Source: a virus
IMG/VR virus record: IMGVR_UViG_3300038701_002504
Location: 1 to 64,000 of that record
Reading direction: 5' to 3' (one strand)
Length of the DNA: 64,000 nucleotides
The notes under the pieces: generated by a model
The model's database searches: none
What the model saw: the letters and a program-made list of their open reading frames with translations, nothing else
What the model was told of the DNA's origin: nothing
Translations under genes and position numbers: made by a program
Part shown: positions 1 to 6,086 of the stretch, one piece after another
How the letters are laid out: every line of letters starts with the position of its first letter
How positions within the stretch are numbered: the stretch's first letter is position 1

Positions 1-99
1 GTGAATTATGATGTGTACTTGAAGAATGATGTAGTATATGATATAAATCTATCATATGAAAGCTTCTCATTCGATAAGCTATATGATGTCTTTAAATAA
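1..99 (+). CDS. 3' end of an unidentified gene (partial)
   Basis: Frame 1 is open from the first base to a TAA at 97-99 and encodes the last 32 residues of a protein whose start lies outside the window. The segment is acidic and aromatic-rich (it ends in LYDVFK) and looks like an ordinary protein tail. Its stop lies within the ribosome-binding region of the next gene, as expected in a compact operon. No family can be assigned from so short a piece. Confidence 0.6.
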   Translation: MNYDVYLKNDVVYDINLSYESFSFDKLYDVFK

Positions 100-109
100 G
101 GACATGAAC

Positions 110-307
110 ATGGAAGACGTTTTGTTTATACATGCACCAACAACGAGAGTCCGTTTTACGGACTCTCGATTTGGTTTTATATATCGAAAAATTTCTGCTG
201 ACAGATTTAATAAATGGTGGGAAGTTTTGAAGGATAGAGAAACTGGAAGAACTGGATCTATTTTGACCAAAGATGAAATTGATGCCAGACATCTTAATGG
301 AGTTTAA
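110..307 (+). CDS. Small hypothetical protein
   Basis: 65-residue protein starting MEDVLFIHAP. The ATG at 110 is preferred over in-frame ATGs at 56 and 104 because AAGGA at 98-102 sits 7 bases upstream and because the 56 start would run through the preceding gene. The product is soluble-looking, with no membrane segment and no recognised motif. Its stop (305-307) is one base before the ATG of the phosphatase, so the two are probably co-translated. Confidence 0.6.
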   Translation: MEDVLFIHAPTTRVRFTDSRFGFIYRKISADRFNKWWEVLKDRETGRTGSILTKDEIDARHLNGV

Positions 308-308
308 A

Positions 309-956
309 ATGAAAAAAATCGTTGTAATTGGAGACATTCATGGATGTCTCGAAGAATTAAAAGAAATGATGAATAATCATATTCTTCCAATTATTGATAC
401 TCTTGAAAACGCGGTGTTTGTTGGTGATTATATTGATCGTGGCCCCAATTCAAAAGGTGTCTTTCAATATGTTCAGGAAATCCCAAAGGCTGTGATGCTT
501 AAGGGCAATCATGAAGATATGATGGCAATGGAACTTGTTCATGGTAAGTATGCATATTGGGCCCCAAATGGAGGTTATCAAACTATGCATTCATATGATT
601 ACAATGAAGATGATGCATATCAGGATGCTCAGAAAATGGATAAACTTCCACTTACCTATAAATTAGGCAGAGTTGTAGTTTCACATGCTGGTTTAGATCC
701 ATATTATTCATATGAAGATCAGAACCCGAACACTCTTATTTGGGGTAGGAATTATGTGAAGTATGATGGAGCTTATAAAGATAATCTGTTTTCTATATAT
801 GGACATACTCCTACAGATGACATTATTTGTAAGACAAATCAACTTGGCATTGATACTGCGTGTGTTTTCGGTGGAAAACTTTCTGCTGTTGTTGTAGATG
901 AAGAAGGTAATTGGCTTCAGGAATTTGCTGTTAAATCAAAGCAAAAAAGCCGATAA
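309..956 (+). CDS. PPP-family metallophosphatase (lambda-phosphatase-like)
   Basis: 215-residue calcineurin-like phosphoesterase. The metal-binding motifs are in canonical order: GDIHG (residues 8-12), GDYIDRG (39-45), GNHED (66-70), SHAGL (about 122) and YGHTP (about 165). This is the signature of serine/threonine or diadenosine-tetraphosphate phosphatases of the lambda-phosphatase/PrpE type, so the likely role is dephosphorylating proteins or Ap4A-like nucleotides in the infected cell. The ATG at 309 is chosen over the upstream one at 273 because GGAG (299-302) precedes it and homology starts at MKKIVVIGD. The substrate cannot be told from sequence. Confidence 0.9.
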   Translation: MKKIVVIGDIHGCLEELKEMMNNHILPIIDTLENAVFVGDYIDRGPNSKGVFQYVQEIPKAVMLKGNHEDMMAMELVHGKYAYWAPNGGYQTMHSYDYNEDDAYQDAQKMDKLPLTYKLGRVVVSHAGLDPYYSYEDQNPNTLIWGRNYVKYDGAYKDNLFSIYGHTPTDDIICKTNQLGIDTACVFGGKLSAVVVDEEGNWLQEFAVKSKQKSR

Positions 957-962
957 AACGTG

Positions 963-1006
963 TGTACATTGTTGAGAAATAGTGTATAGTACCATTATCG
1001 AAACAA
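963..1006 (+). promoter_or_regulatory. Early-type promoter with flanking dyad
   Basis: TGTACA (963-968), 16-base spacer, TATAGT (985-990), directly upstream of the HD-hydrolase gene. TTGTT (969-973) and AACAA (1002-1006) form an inverted repeat centred on the -10 box. Nearly the same sequence recurs at 8601 and 21013. Confidence 0.75.
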
Positions 1007-1022
1007 ACATGGAGACACTCTC

Positions 1023-1538
1023 ATGGACATGATTCAAAAAGCTCTTTATCTAGCTTCTTCAGTTCATAAGAATCAAGAAGGTGGTTTGTATTTTACGAAT
1101 CATATTCTTCCATGTGTGGATATTCTCACAAATGAATATTTTTACTATATTGCTCATTATTCAGAAAAAAGTGTAGAAGATATTATTTGTGCTATGATTC
1201 TTCACGATGTAATTGAAGATTCGAATGGTAAAATCGATTACGATTATCTCATTAAGAGTTTTGGTGCTGTAACCGCTGCCATTGTTCTTTTTGTAACTGA
1301 CGGCGAAGGAAAAAATCGCAAAGAACGTAAGCAGGTCGTTTATGACCGATTTGCGCAATTCAATCGTGCTTTTAAACGAGAAGCAGCACTTGTAAAACTC
1401 ATTGATCGTCTCGCAAATATTCGTCGAGGTGGTAAAATTGATATGTATAGAAAAGAACACGGAGATTTTGAAAGTGCTCTATATGTTCCGGGTGAATATG
1501 AAGAACTTTGGGATGAAATTGAGTCACATTTTCTATAA
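1023..1538 (+). CDS. SpoT/Mesh1-like (p)ppGpp hydrolase (HD domain)
   Basis: 171-residue single-domain HD protein. Motifs match the alarmone hydrolase fold of SpoT and metazoan Mesh1: VHKNQ near residue 14, NH at 26-27, the metal pair H61-D62 with E65-D66 in LHDVIED, FGAVTAAIVLFVTD (80-93), ERK (101-103) and VKLIDRLANI with D128. No synthetase (RelA), TGS or ACT domain is present, so it should only hydrolyse (p)ppGpp or a related nucleotide such as NADPH or ppApp. GGAGA at 1011-1015 supports the start at 1023. An early promoter sits immediately upstream, so expression is probably early, to suppress a stringent response. Family assignment is firm; the substrate is inferred. Confidence 0.82.
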   Translation: MDMIQKALYLASSVHKNQEGGLYFTNHILPCVDILTNEYFYYIAHYSEKSVEDIICAMILHDVIEDSNGKIDYDYLIKSFGAVTAAIVLFVTDGEGKNRKERKQVVYDRFAQFNRAFKREAALVKLIDRLANIRRGGKIDMYRKEHGDFESALYVPGEYEELWDEIESHFL

Positions 1539-1541
1539 ATA
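1534..1541 (+). promoter_or_regulatory. Candidate T4-type late promoter box
   Basis: Exact TATAAATA overlapping the stop codon of the HD hydrolase and about 77 bases ahead of a tRNA gene. It matches the gp55-dependent consensus of T4-like phages, but single occurrences in AT-rich DNA can be chance. Confidence 0.35.
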
Positions 1542-1617
1542 AAGTATCTACATCGCATAGATTGTTCCTTATAATTTTACATTTGAGCAAAAAAATACAA
1601 TCCGCGATGACCAATAT

Positions 1618-1693
1618 GCCCTCGTAGCCCAATGGCAGAGGCAGGAGTTTCAAAAGCTTCACAGTGTCAGTTCGAATCTGACCGAGGGTACCA
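1618..1693 (+). tRNA. tRNA, anticodon CAA (Leu type, short variable loop)
   Basis: 76 bases fit the standard numbering exactly. The acceptor stem pairs 1618-1624 with 1683-1689 (one G-T), the D-stem is GCC/GGC, the anticodon stem GGAGT/GCTTC encloses loop TTCAAAA with anticodon CAA, the T-arm is GTCAG-TTCGAAT-CTGAC, the discriminator is A and the 3' CCA is encoded. CAA reads the Leu codon UUG. The variable loop is only 5 bases, whereas bacterial tRNA-Leu has a long arm, so the amino-acid identity is uncertain. Confidence 0.85.
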
Positions 1694-1710
1694 AATTAAT
1701 GGAGAATATT

Positions 1711-2178
1711 ATGCAGCATCTTGACGTTGATAAAATCAAAGAATTGCTAAGTACACTAAATTCAGACACTAAGATTTATATGGGTTCAGACTCATATAGA
1801 TTTAAAGTAGATGGTCGTTGGAAGGCTCGTTATACAACCGTTGTTGTTATTCATATGAATGGTAAGAATGGTTGCCAGGTTTTTGGACGTATTGATACTG
1901 AAGATGATTACGATTCAAATAAGAAGCGTCCGAGTCTTCGTCTGATGAATGAAGTTTATCGCGTATCTCAGCTTTATCTTGATCTTGCTGATGTTCTTGA
2001 AAAATATGATGTAGAGGTACATTTGGATATTAATCCTAGTGAGAAGTATGGCTCAAGCTGTGTTATTAGTCAGGCTATGGGTTATGTAAAGGGTGTATGT
2101 AATATTACGCCAAAAGTAAAGCCTGATGCTTTCGCGGCATCATTCGCAGCTGACAGGTTTATCGCTTTCACAGACTAA
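1711..2178 (+). CDS. RNase H-like protein of the YkuK/DUF458 family
   Basis: 155-residue protein. KIYMGSDS near residue 22, VHLDIN near the middle and KPDAFAAS.AAD at the C-terminus match the YkuK-type ribonuclease H-like family, in which acidic residues of these motifs form the metal site. The start at 1711 (MQHLDVDK) is chosen because GGAGA at 1701-1705 is 5 bases upstream; the ATG at 1699 overlaps that ribosome-binding site. The gene follows a tRNA, so a role in RNA processing is conceivable but unproven. Known members have no firmly established substrate. Confidence 0.7.
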   Translation: MQHLDVDKIKELLSTLNSDTKIYMGSDSYRFKVDGRWKARYTTVVVIHMNGKNGCQVFGRIDTEDDYDSNKKRPSLRLMNEVYRVSQLYLDLADVLEKYDVEVHLDINPSEKYGSSCVISQAMGYVKGVCNITPKVKPDAFAASFAADRFIAFTD

Positions 2179-2226
2179 GCGATAAACCTTCAAATTTAAC
2201 AATGTAAAATTATGGAGAAATATAAT

Positions 2227-3138
2227 ATGAATAAGTCAGTATTTTTTGCTACTCTCGCTCTGGCAGCCTTTTCCACAATCGGAATGTCAAATGCAACGGA
2301 TATTAATGTTTGCACAGGCGGTTCAGGTGGTAATTATGAATACGCTGGAAAGCTCATGAAGAATCAGCTTTCTTCAACTGGAATTAATGTAAATGTAATT
2401 AACACCAAGGGTTCATGGGAAAACCTTGAAAAGATGGATAATGGTGAGTGTGATGCTGCTCTTGTTCAATCAGATGCTGTCTATGTTTATGAAAAAGAAA
2501 ATGGCCCTGTGAATGCATATTCTCTTGGAGATATGTTCACCGAGTACGTCCATCTTCTTTGCCGTAGGTCAGCAAATATTGAAGATATTGACGATCTAGA
2601 AACTTCGTCAAAGGTTTATGTTGGTCCAGTTGGATCAGGATCGAATGTATCATTTCGTGGCATGATTATGGCCGATAAAGAATTTGGAGGAGATGCTTAT
2701 TCTAAGATTCCTCTTATGAATGAAGGTGCTGATAAGTCTTCTCTCGTGAAGCTTAAGGGTGGATCCGCTGATTGTATGGTTTACACTGCAGCTCCAGGCA
2801 CAACCTTTATGACAAAGGAAGCTCAGAAGTTTGGAGATGATCTTGTTCTAGTTCCTGTTATCGATAAAGATTTCAATGATGTCACAAATACAGATGTGAA
2901 TGGTAATAAGACTTCAGTATGGCGTCCTGTAACAATGTCATATAAGACTTATAAGACAATTATGCCATCAGGTGTTTTCGGCCGCAAGGATGTTGATACA
3001 TTTGGAGTAAATGCGCAGTTTCTTGTATCTCAGAAATGGGAGAGTCAGAATTCAGACGCATTTGGTGAAGTTGGTTATTACCTAACAGATGTTCAGAATC
3101 AGCTTCGAGCAGATCGTAAGCTTGAGATCGTAAAGTGA
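2227..3138 (+). CDS. TAXI-family TRAP transporter solute-binding protein
   Basis: 303 residues with a clear N-terminal signal peptide (MNKS, a hydrophobic stretch, then GMSNA before the mature TDINVC). The mature part has the TAXI periplasmic-binding layout: TGGSGGNYEYAG near the start, a CDAALVQSD segment, and VYVGPVGSGSNVS in the middle. TAXI proteins bind small acids such as glutamate or 2-oxoacids and hand them to TRAP permease subunits in the inner membrane. No permease gene is nearby, so the protein would have to work with host transporters or serve another periplasmic role. The start is set by GGAGA 8 bases before ATG 2227. Length is close to that of bacterial family members, so it is not an obvious fragment. 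Confidence 0.85.
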   Translation: MNKSVFFATLALAAFSTIGMSNATDINVCTGGSGGNYEYAGKLMKNQLSSTGINVNVINTKGSWENLEKMDNGECDAALVQSDAVYVYEKENGPVNAYSLGDMFTEYVHLLCRRSANIEDIDDLETSSKVYVGPVGSGSNVSFRGMIMADKEFGGDAYSKIPLMNEGADKSSLVKLKGGSADCMVYTAAPGTTFMTKEAQKFGDDLVLVPVIDKDFNDVTNTDVNGNKTSVWRPVTMSYKTYKTIMPSGVFGRKDVDTFGVNAQFLVSQKWESQNSDAFGEVGYYLTDVQNQLRADRKLEIVK

Positions 3139-3140
3139 AC

Positions 3141-3311
3141 ATGGATGAAGTTAAATGGATAGACCTAAAGAATGCTTTTTTAGGTCTATCCGATAAACAA
3201 TGGAAAACTTTAGCTGAATCTGAAGAAGGCATCGACTTTATGCAAGAGGTTCTTTATTTGGAAGAAGATGATTTCTTTGGAACTGAAGGAATGAATAAAA
3301 GATTTTCTTAA
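3141..3311 (+). CDS. Small acidic hypothetical protein
   Basis: 56-residue ORF beginning MDEVKWIDLK two bases after the TAXI stop and ending TAA at 3309-3311. It is strongly acidic and soluble-looking (LSDKQWKTLAE in the centre, then an EEDD stretch). The spacing suggests coupling to the TAXI gene. Its codons 6-17 contain a perfect 13-bp inverted repeat. No family is recognised. Confidence 0.55.
   Translation: MDEVKWIDLKNAFLGLSDKQWKTLAESEEGIDFMQEVLYLEEDDFFGTEGMNKRFS
3157..3191 (+). repeat. Perfect 13-bp inverted repeat (stem-loop) inside a small CDS
   Basis: Arms 3157-3169 and 3179-3191 are exact reverse complements separated by 9 bases. No T-run follows the stem, so it is not a textbook terminator. 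It could be an RNA processing or stability element downstream of the TAXI gene. Confidence 0.6.
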
Positions 3312-3339
3312 TAGGTGTACTTTAAAAGGATGATATGTT

Positions 3340-3702
3340 ATGATTTTCGAAGAGATTAAGAAAGATTTTCTACAAGCTCGTAAAGACCGAATTTCAGATA
3401 AAGCTGCATTTTATTCATGGGCTATTGGTGAAATTCAGAATAATGCACCAACTAAAGAATATACTAATGAAGTTGTTCTTCCAATTCTAAAGAATATGCA
3501 TAAGAAACTATCTGAAATTAAGAACCATACGGAAGCTTCTATTATTGGAAAATATCTTCCAAAAATGTTAACCGAAGAAGAAATCCGCGAAATTTTTAAG
3601 ACTGTTGAGGGTGGTATGCCTGAAAAAATGGCTTATCTAAAAACTAATCATACAAATATGTATGACGGAAAATTAGCTTCACAAATTGCAAAGGAGACGT
3701 AA
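3340..3702 (+). CDS. GatB/YqeY-like protein
   Basis: 120-residue protein resembling the YqeY family: a helical N-terminus with KKDFLQARKDR and a central E..IIGKYLPKMLTEEEI segment, the most typical YqeY signature, followed by a Y-x-G-K-LAS-Q-A end. YqeY domains occur fused to GatB, where they help tRNA-dependent amidation, and standalone versions are common in phages without a proven role. Full-length YqeY is about 150 residues, so this copy is short. It sits in an operon with the next three small genes. Confidence 0.65.
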   Translation: MIFEEIKKDFLQARKDRISDKAAFYSWAIGEIQNNAPTKEYTNEVVLPILKNMHKKLSEIKNHTEASIIGKYLPKMLTEEEIREIFKTVEGGMPEKMAYLKTNHTNMYDGKLASQIAKET

Positions 3703-3894
3703 ATGGATAAGAGTGTTTTCGCTTTAAGAAAAGAAGATGAAACTTTATATTATAATGATTGGCTTGATGCATATGAGAATGGTCTATTTGAAATTGCTTG
3801 TATAGATGAAATCTATCTTGATTCAAATGGTGAACCAATTTATGAATATAAAGCTGGTATTACTGAATTTTCATATGGAGAAGTAAATGTATAA
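3703..3894 (+). CDS. Small acidic hypothetical protein
   Basis: 63 residues starting MDKSVFALRK immediately after the stop of the YqeY-like gene (TAA then ATG). Acidic and aromatic-rich with no membrane helix and no recognised domain. Its last codons overlap the start of the next gene by 8 bases, indicating translational coupling. Confidence 0.6.
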   Translation: MDKSVFALRKEDETLYYNDWLDAYENGLFEIACIDEIYLDSNGEPIYEYKAGITEFSYGEVNV

Positions 3895-4219
3895 AGTATT
3901 AGCAATTATGGTTCCAATTATCGGAATTCTAACAGTAGGTTTTCTAGGTGTTAATTATTACACGCCTGAAAATATCTCTCTTACAGTAAATGATGCTGTT
4001 CGAGAATGTAAGGGTACGACAAGTGAATGTCGATATGTCGTCTATACCTCTGAAGGTGTATTTGAAAATAAAGACACATTGATCTTTCTTAAGTTTAATA
4101 GCTCAGATTTACACAATCAACTTTTGGGTATGAAGGGTAAACAAACAAGCGTGAAAGCATATGGTTTACGAATTCCATTTCTTTCAACATATAAGAATAT
4201 TGTAGAGGTTGTTGAATGA
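3887..4219 (+). CDS. Membrane-anchored hypothetical protein
   Basis: 110 residues. One N-terminal transmembrane helix or uncleaved signal anchor (residues 4-24) is followed by a soluble, probably periplasmic domain containing a pair of cysteines (RECKGTTSECRY) that could form a disulfide. The later part has a GMKGK..SVKAYGLRIPFLSTY pattern seen in small envelope proteins of many phages and bacteria. Overlaps both neighbours by a few bases. Function unknown. Confidence 0.6.
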   Translation: MYKVLAIMVPIIGILTVGFLGVNYYTPENISLTVNDAVRECKGTTSECRYVVYTSEGVFENKDTLIFLKFNSSDLHNQLLGMKGKQTSVKAYGLRIPFLSTYKNIVEVVE

Positions 4220-4458
4220 GCGGTTGGGAATTAGAAAAAATATCTGAAGTTGAAGTAGATGAATATTACGTTCCTGATGATAGTGAAATTCAGAGTGAAG
4301 ATATTATTCTTGAATGGGAAGAATTTATGACTGCTGTTGACACGAATTTTCTTACTGACGAAGATGGATATGCTTTAGATGGAACTGTTAAAATTCTTCC
4401 ATCAGAAGCTTCATCAATGGTAAATCACCCAGAAAAAATTGTGTGGATTAATAAGTAA
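4216..4458 (+). CDS. Small acidic hypothetical protein
   Basis: 80 residues beginning MSGWELEKIS with a 4-base ATGA overlap with the membrane protein before it. Very acidic N-terminal half; ends KIVWINK. No recognised fold. It is the last coding gene of this small operon before a tRNA. Confidence 0.6.
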   Translation: MSGWELEKISEVEVDEYYVPDDSEIQSEDIILEWEEFMTAVDTNFLTDEDGYALDGTVKILPSEASSMVNHPEKIVWINK

Positions 4459-4464
4459 TAATTT

Positions 4465-4540
4465 GCGCGTGTGGCAGATAGGTAATGCAGGCGCCTCTAA
4501 AACGTTTCGAATGAGGGTTCAAATCCCTTCACGCGCACCA
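4465..4540 (+). tRNA. tRNA-like gene, predicted anticodon CTA (amber-reading)
   Basis: 76 bases. A perfect 7-bp acceptor stem pairs GCGCGTG (4465-4471) with CACGCGC (4530-4536), followed by A and encoded CCA. The T-arm is GAGGG-TTCAAAT-CCCTT, and a 3-bp D-stem GCA/TGC holds a GATAGGTAA loop. The anticodon stem is weak (two G-T pairs, C-G, G-C and a closing C-A mismatch), and the best register gives loop CTCTAAA with U33 and anticodon CTA, complementary to UAG. Other registers break more pairs. Several genes here end in TAG, so this would be a suppressor rather than a full recoding tRNA. Confidence 0.6.
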
Positions 4541-4546
4541 TAAATA
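4540..4546 (+). promoter_or_regulatory. Possible late promoter box
   Basis: CATAAATA directly after the tRNA 3' CCA. It lacks the leading T of the TATAAATA consensus and is listed only because it precedes the structured mini-ORF at 4579. Confidence 0.25.
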
Positions 4547-4578
4547 AACTGTAACAACCAATTATAAAGGAGAAAAAT

Positions 4579-4671
4579 ATGGGCTCTTGTCGAACCCGCG
4601 ATTTTCCAACTTCCTAGGGTAATCGCGACCCACCTTTTCAAAGTGAACTGAATAAACAATTATCAATATGA
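4579..4671 (+). other. Structured leader or mini-ORF interrupted by TAG
   Basis: A good ribosome-binding site (AAAGGAG, 4566-4572) precedes ATG 4579. The frame reads 12 codons (starting MGSCRTRDF) to TAG at 4615-4617, then stays open for 17 more codons to TGA at 4669. A 7-bp stem pairs CGCGATT (4597-4603) with AATCGCG (4621-4627), with the TAG in its loop; GGGT at 4617-4620 could alternatively pair with ACCC upstream or downstream. The G+C content is well above the surroundings. It may be a small RNA, a leader peptide, or a readthrough element. Confidence 0.4.
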
Positions 4672-4689
4672 AACGAAAAGGAAAATAAA

Positions 4690-4986
4690 ATGGAATACTT
4701 TAAATATACACATACCGCATACTTCACATGTAATTATAATTTCGATATGGAAACATATTCAAATTTTGTGAAAGAGTGGAAACAAATTCATAATATCTTT
4801 GTGACAGATCAGATCATCGAAAAGAAAATGAGACGAGATTCAACAAAAGGTGTTGATGTAATGTCAAATCTTCAATCGAGAGTTGCTTTACGAAAATATT
4901 ATCTGAATAAGTTATATGTCATTCGCGAAACTTATAAGAATCTTTATAAAGCTAATTCAAAGATGGAAGAGCTTGAAAATGCATGA
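4690..4986 (+). CDS. Hypothetical helical protein
   Basis: 98 residues starting MEYFKYTHTA, with a good AAAAGGAAAATAAA leader. Predominantly helical and basic in the second half (SRVALRKYYLNKLYVIRETYK). No recognised motif. Its last 8 bases overlap the PTH2 gene, implying joint expression with it. Confidence 0.6.
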   Translation: MEYFKYTHTAYFTCNYNFDMETYSNFVKEWKQIHNIFVTDQIIEKKMRRDSTKGVDVMSNLQSRVALRKYYLNKLYVIRETYKNLYKANSKMEELENA

Positions 4987-5389
4987 TCCTGTTCTATACA
5001 TTCTTATGAGAACTGATCTAGATTCTCTTAATCCAGGAAAGGCGATGGCGCAAGCGTGCCACGCTGCTAATCAAATGGTTTGGACTATTGAGAATGAAGG
5101 AAATTCTGTTTCAAAAGAATCTCTAAAAAGATGGCAAAGCCAGGCCGGAACATTTGGAACGACTATTGTTCTAGATGCTGGATCTGAAAATTCCATTAGA
5201 AACAAGGTTGATTTTATTCAACGTAATGTCTCTATTGATAATGCCATTTCGGAGATTACCATCGATCCTGAATATCCAATTCGAGATGGAAAAGTCATTC
5301 ACATCATTGGAGATTTTCTTACATGTGCGTGGGTTTTTAGCCCAAATGGAAGGCTTTCTGAACTAGATGATATGAAACTTCATCCTTAG
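4979..5389 (+). CDS. Peptidyl-tRNA hydrolase type 2 (PTH2)-like
   Basis: 136 residues. The N-terminal block RTDLDSLNPGKAMAQACHAA (residues 11-30) matches the PTH2 core (RxDL..xxGKxAAQxxHA), the active-site region of archaeal and eukaryotic peptidyl-tRNA hydrolase 2. The enzyme releases peptides from stalled peptidyl-tRNA, which would help translation in a phage carrying its own tRNAs and a CCA-adding enzyme. ATG 4979 is chosen because the homology starts there (MHDPVLYI). The gene ends in TAG. Confidence 0.75.
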   Translation: MHDPVLYILMRTDLDSLNPGKAMAQACHAANQMVWTIENEGNSVSKESLKRWQSQAGTFGTTIVLDAGSENSIRNKVDFIQRNVSIDNAISEITIDPEYPIRDGKVIHIIGDFLTCAWVFSPNGRLSELDDMKLHP

Positions 5390-5404
5390 GTAAAAATTTA
5401 ACAG

Positions 5405-5450
5405 TGTACAATTGCGGTCATTTGATTATAATAAAAAAATCAAATGGCCG
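5405..5450 (+). promoter_or_regulatory. Early-type promoter inside a 13-bp inverted repeat
   Basis: TGTACA (5405-5410), 16-base spacer, TATAAT (5427-5432). Arms 5415-5427 and 5438-5450 are complementary over 13 bp (one G-T), with the -10 box in the 10-base loop. A start site would fall near the beginning of the 3' arm, so the hairpin could form in DNA but not in the transcript. Confidence 0.8.
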
Positions 5451-5470
5451 TAATGCTATGAGGATGTGAA

Positions 5471-5665
5471 ATGACAAAAGTTCTAATGTTATTTGTTATA
5501 TTGAACACCAATGGAGATGTGATATATAATGAATCAAAACCCTTCATTCTAGATTATGAAACGTGTCTAGAGGCAATTCCAGGAACCAAAAGTTATCTGG
5601 AAAGTTATGCAAGAGTTTATCAAAATGAGGTGATCCATGTCGAATTGTCCTGTATCAGTCGGTAA
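5471..5665 (+). CDS. Small hypothetical protein
   Basis: 64 residues starting MTKVLMLFVI after GAGGATGTGAA. A hydrophobic N-terminus is followed by a polar region with two cysteines. First gene after the dyad promoter at 5405, so probably early. It overlaps the metallopeptidase gene by 29 bases. No family recognised. Confidence 0.55.
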   Translation: MTKVLMLFVILNTNGDVIYNESKPFILDYETCLEAIPGTKSYLESYARVYQNEVIHVELSCISR

Positions 5666-6086
5666 TTATCCAGATGAAATCGCAGTCAATTTTGTGAAAA
5701 TGTCAATTCCTTTTTTCATGTCCAGACATGAATTTAAGGCTATTGATTGGGACATGTTGGAAATCACATTTGATTACGATATAGACGATAATTCTATGGC
5801 AAGCGCCACGGTTGATACGATTTACATCAACATGTATCATCATGCGTCTATGCCAGAACTTCTTAAGAGTCTCGCACATGAACTTGCACATGTAGCTCAA
5901 TATCATTCTGGAAGGCTTAAAAAACTACCCATGAGTTCAAAATATATTTATGATGGAAAAGAATATGCTGCAAGTAGGACATATGCTCAGTATTGGAATT
6001 CTCCTGACGAAGTTGACGCAAGGAAGCATGAACATCTGGGCAGAAAGGCATATTCCTATATCTTAGTAGCTGCCTCCGCCGCCTAA
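5637..6086 (+). CDS. Zincin-type metallopeptidase-like protein
   Basis: 149 residues with HELAHVAQYH at 81-90, an HExxH zinc site, and a downstream E..DARKHE segment (about 128-136) that may supply the third ligand. The arrangement resembles SprT/WSS-like minimal zincins. The substrate is unknown; phage homologues could act on host proteins or virion parts. The start is within the previous gene with a GAGGTGAT ribosome-binding site. The 3' end overlaps the end of the minus-strand structural gene by 24 bases. Confidence 0.7.
   Translation: MSNCPVSVGNYPDEIAVNFVKMSIPFFMSRHEFKAIDWDMLEITFDYDIDDNSMASATVDTIYINMYHHASMPELLKSLAHELAHVAQYHSGRLKKLPMSSKYIYDGKEYAASRTYAQYWNSPDEVDARKHEHLGRKAYSYILVAASAA

Noticed and set aside
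2227-3138. TAXI gene as evidence that the window includes bacterial chromosome
   Set aside because: It is flanked on both sides by small overlapping phage genes of similar base composition, with no attachment site or integrase.
3315-3342. TGTACT with TATGAT 17 bases later as another early promoter
   Set aside because: The -10 would overlap the ATG of the YqeY-like gene, leaving no leader, and the -35 differs at a conserved position.
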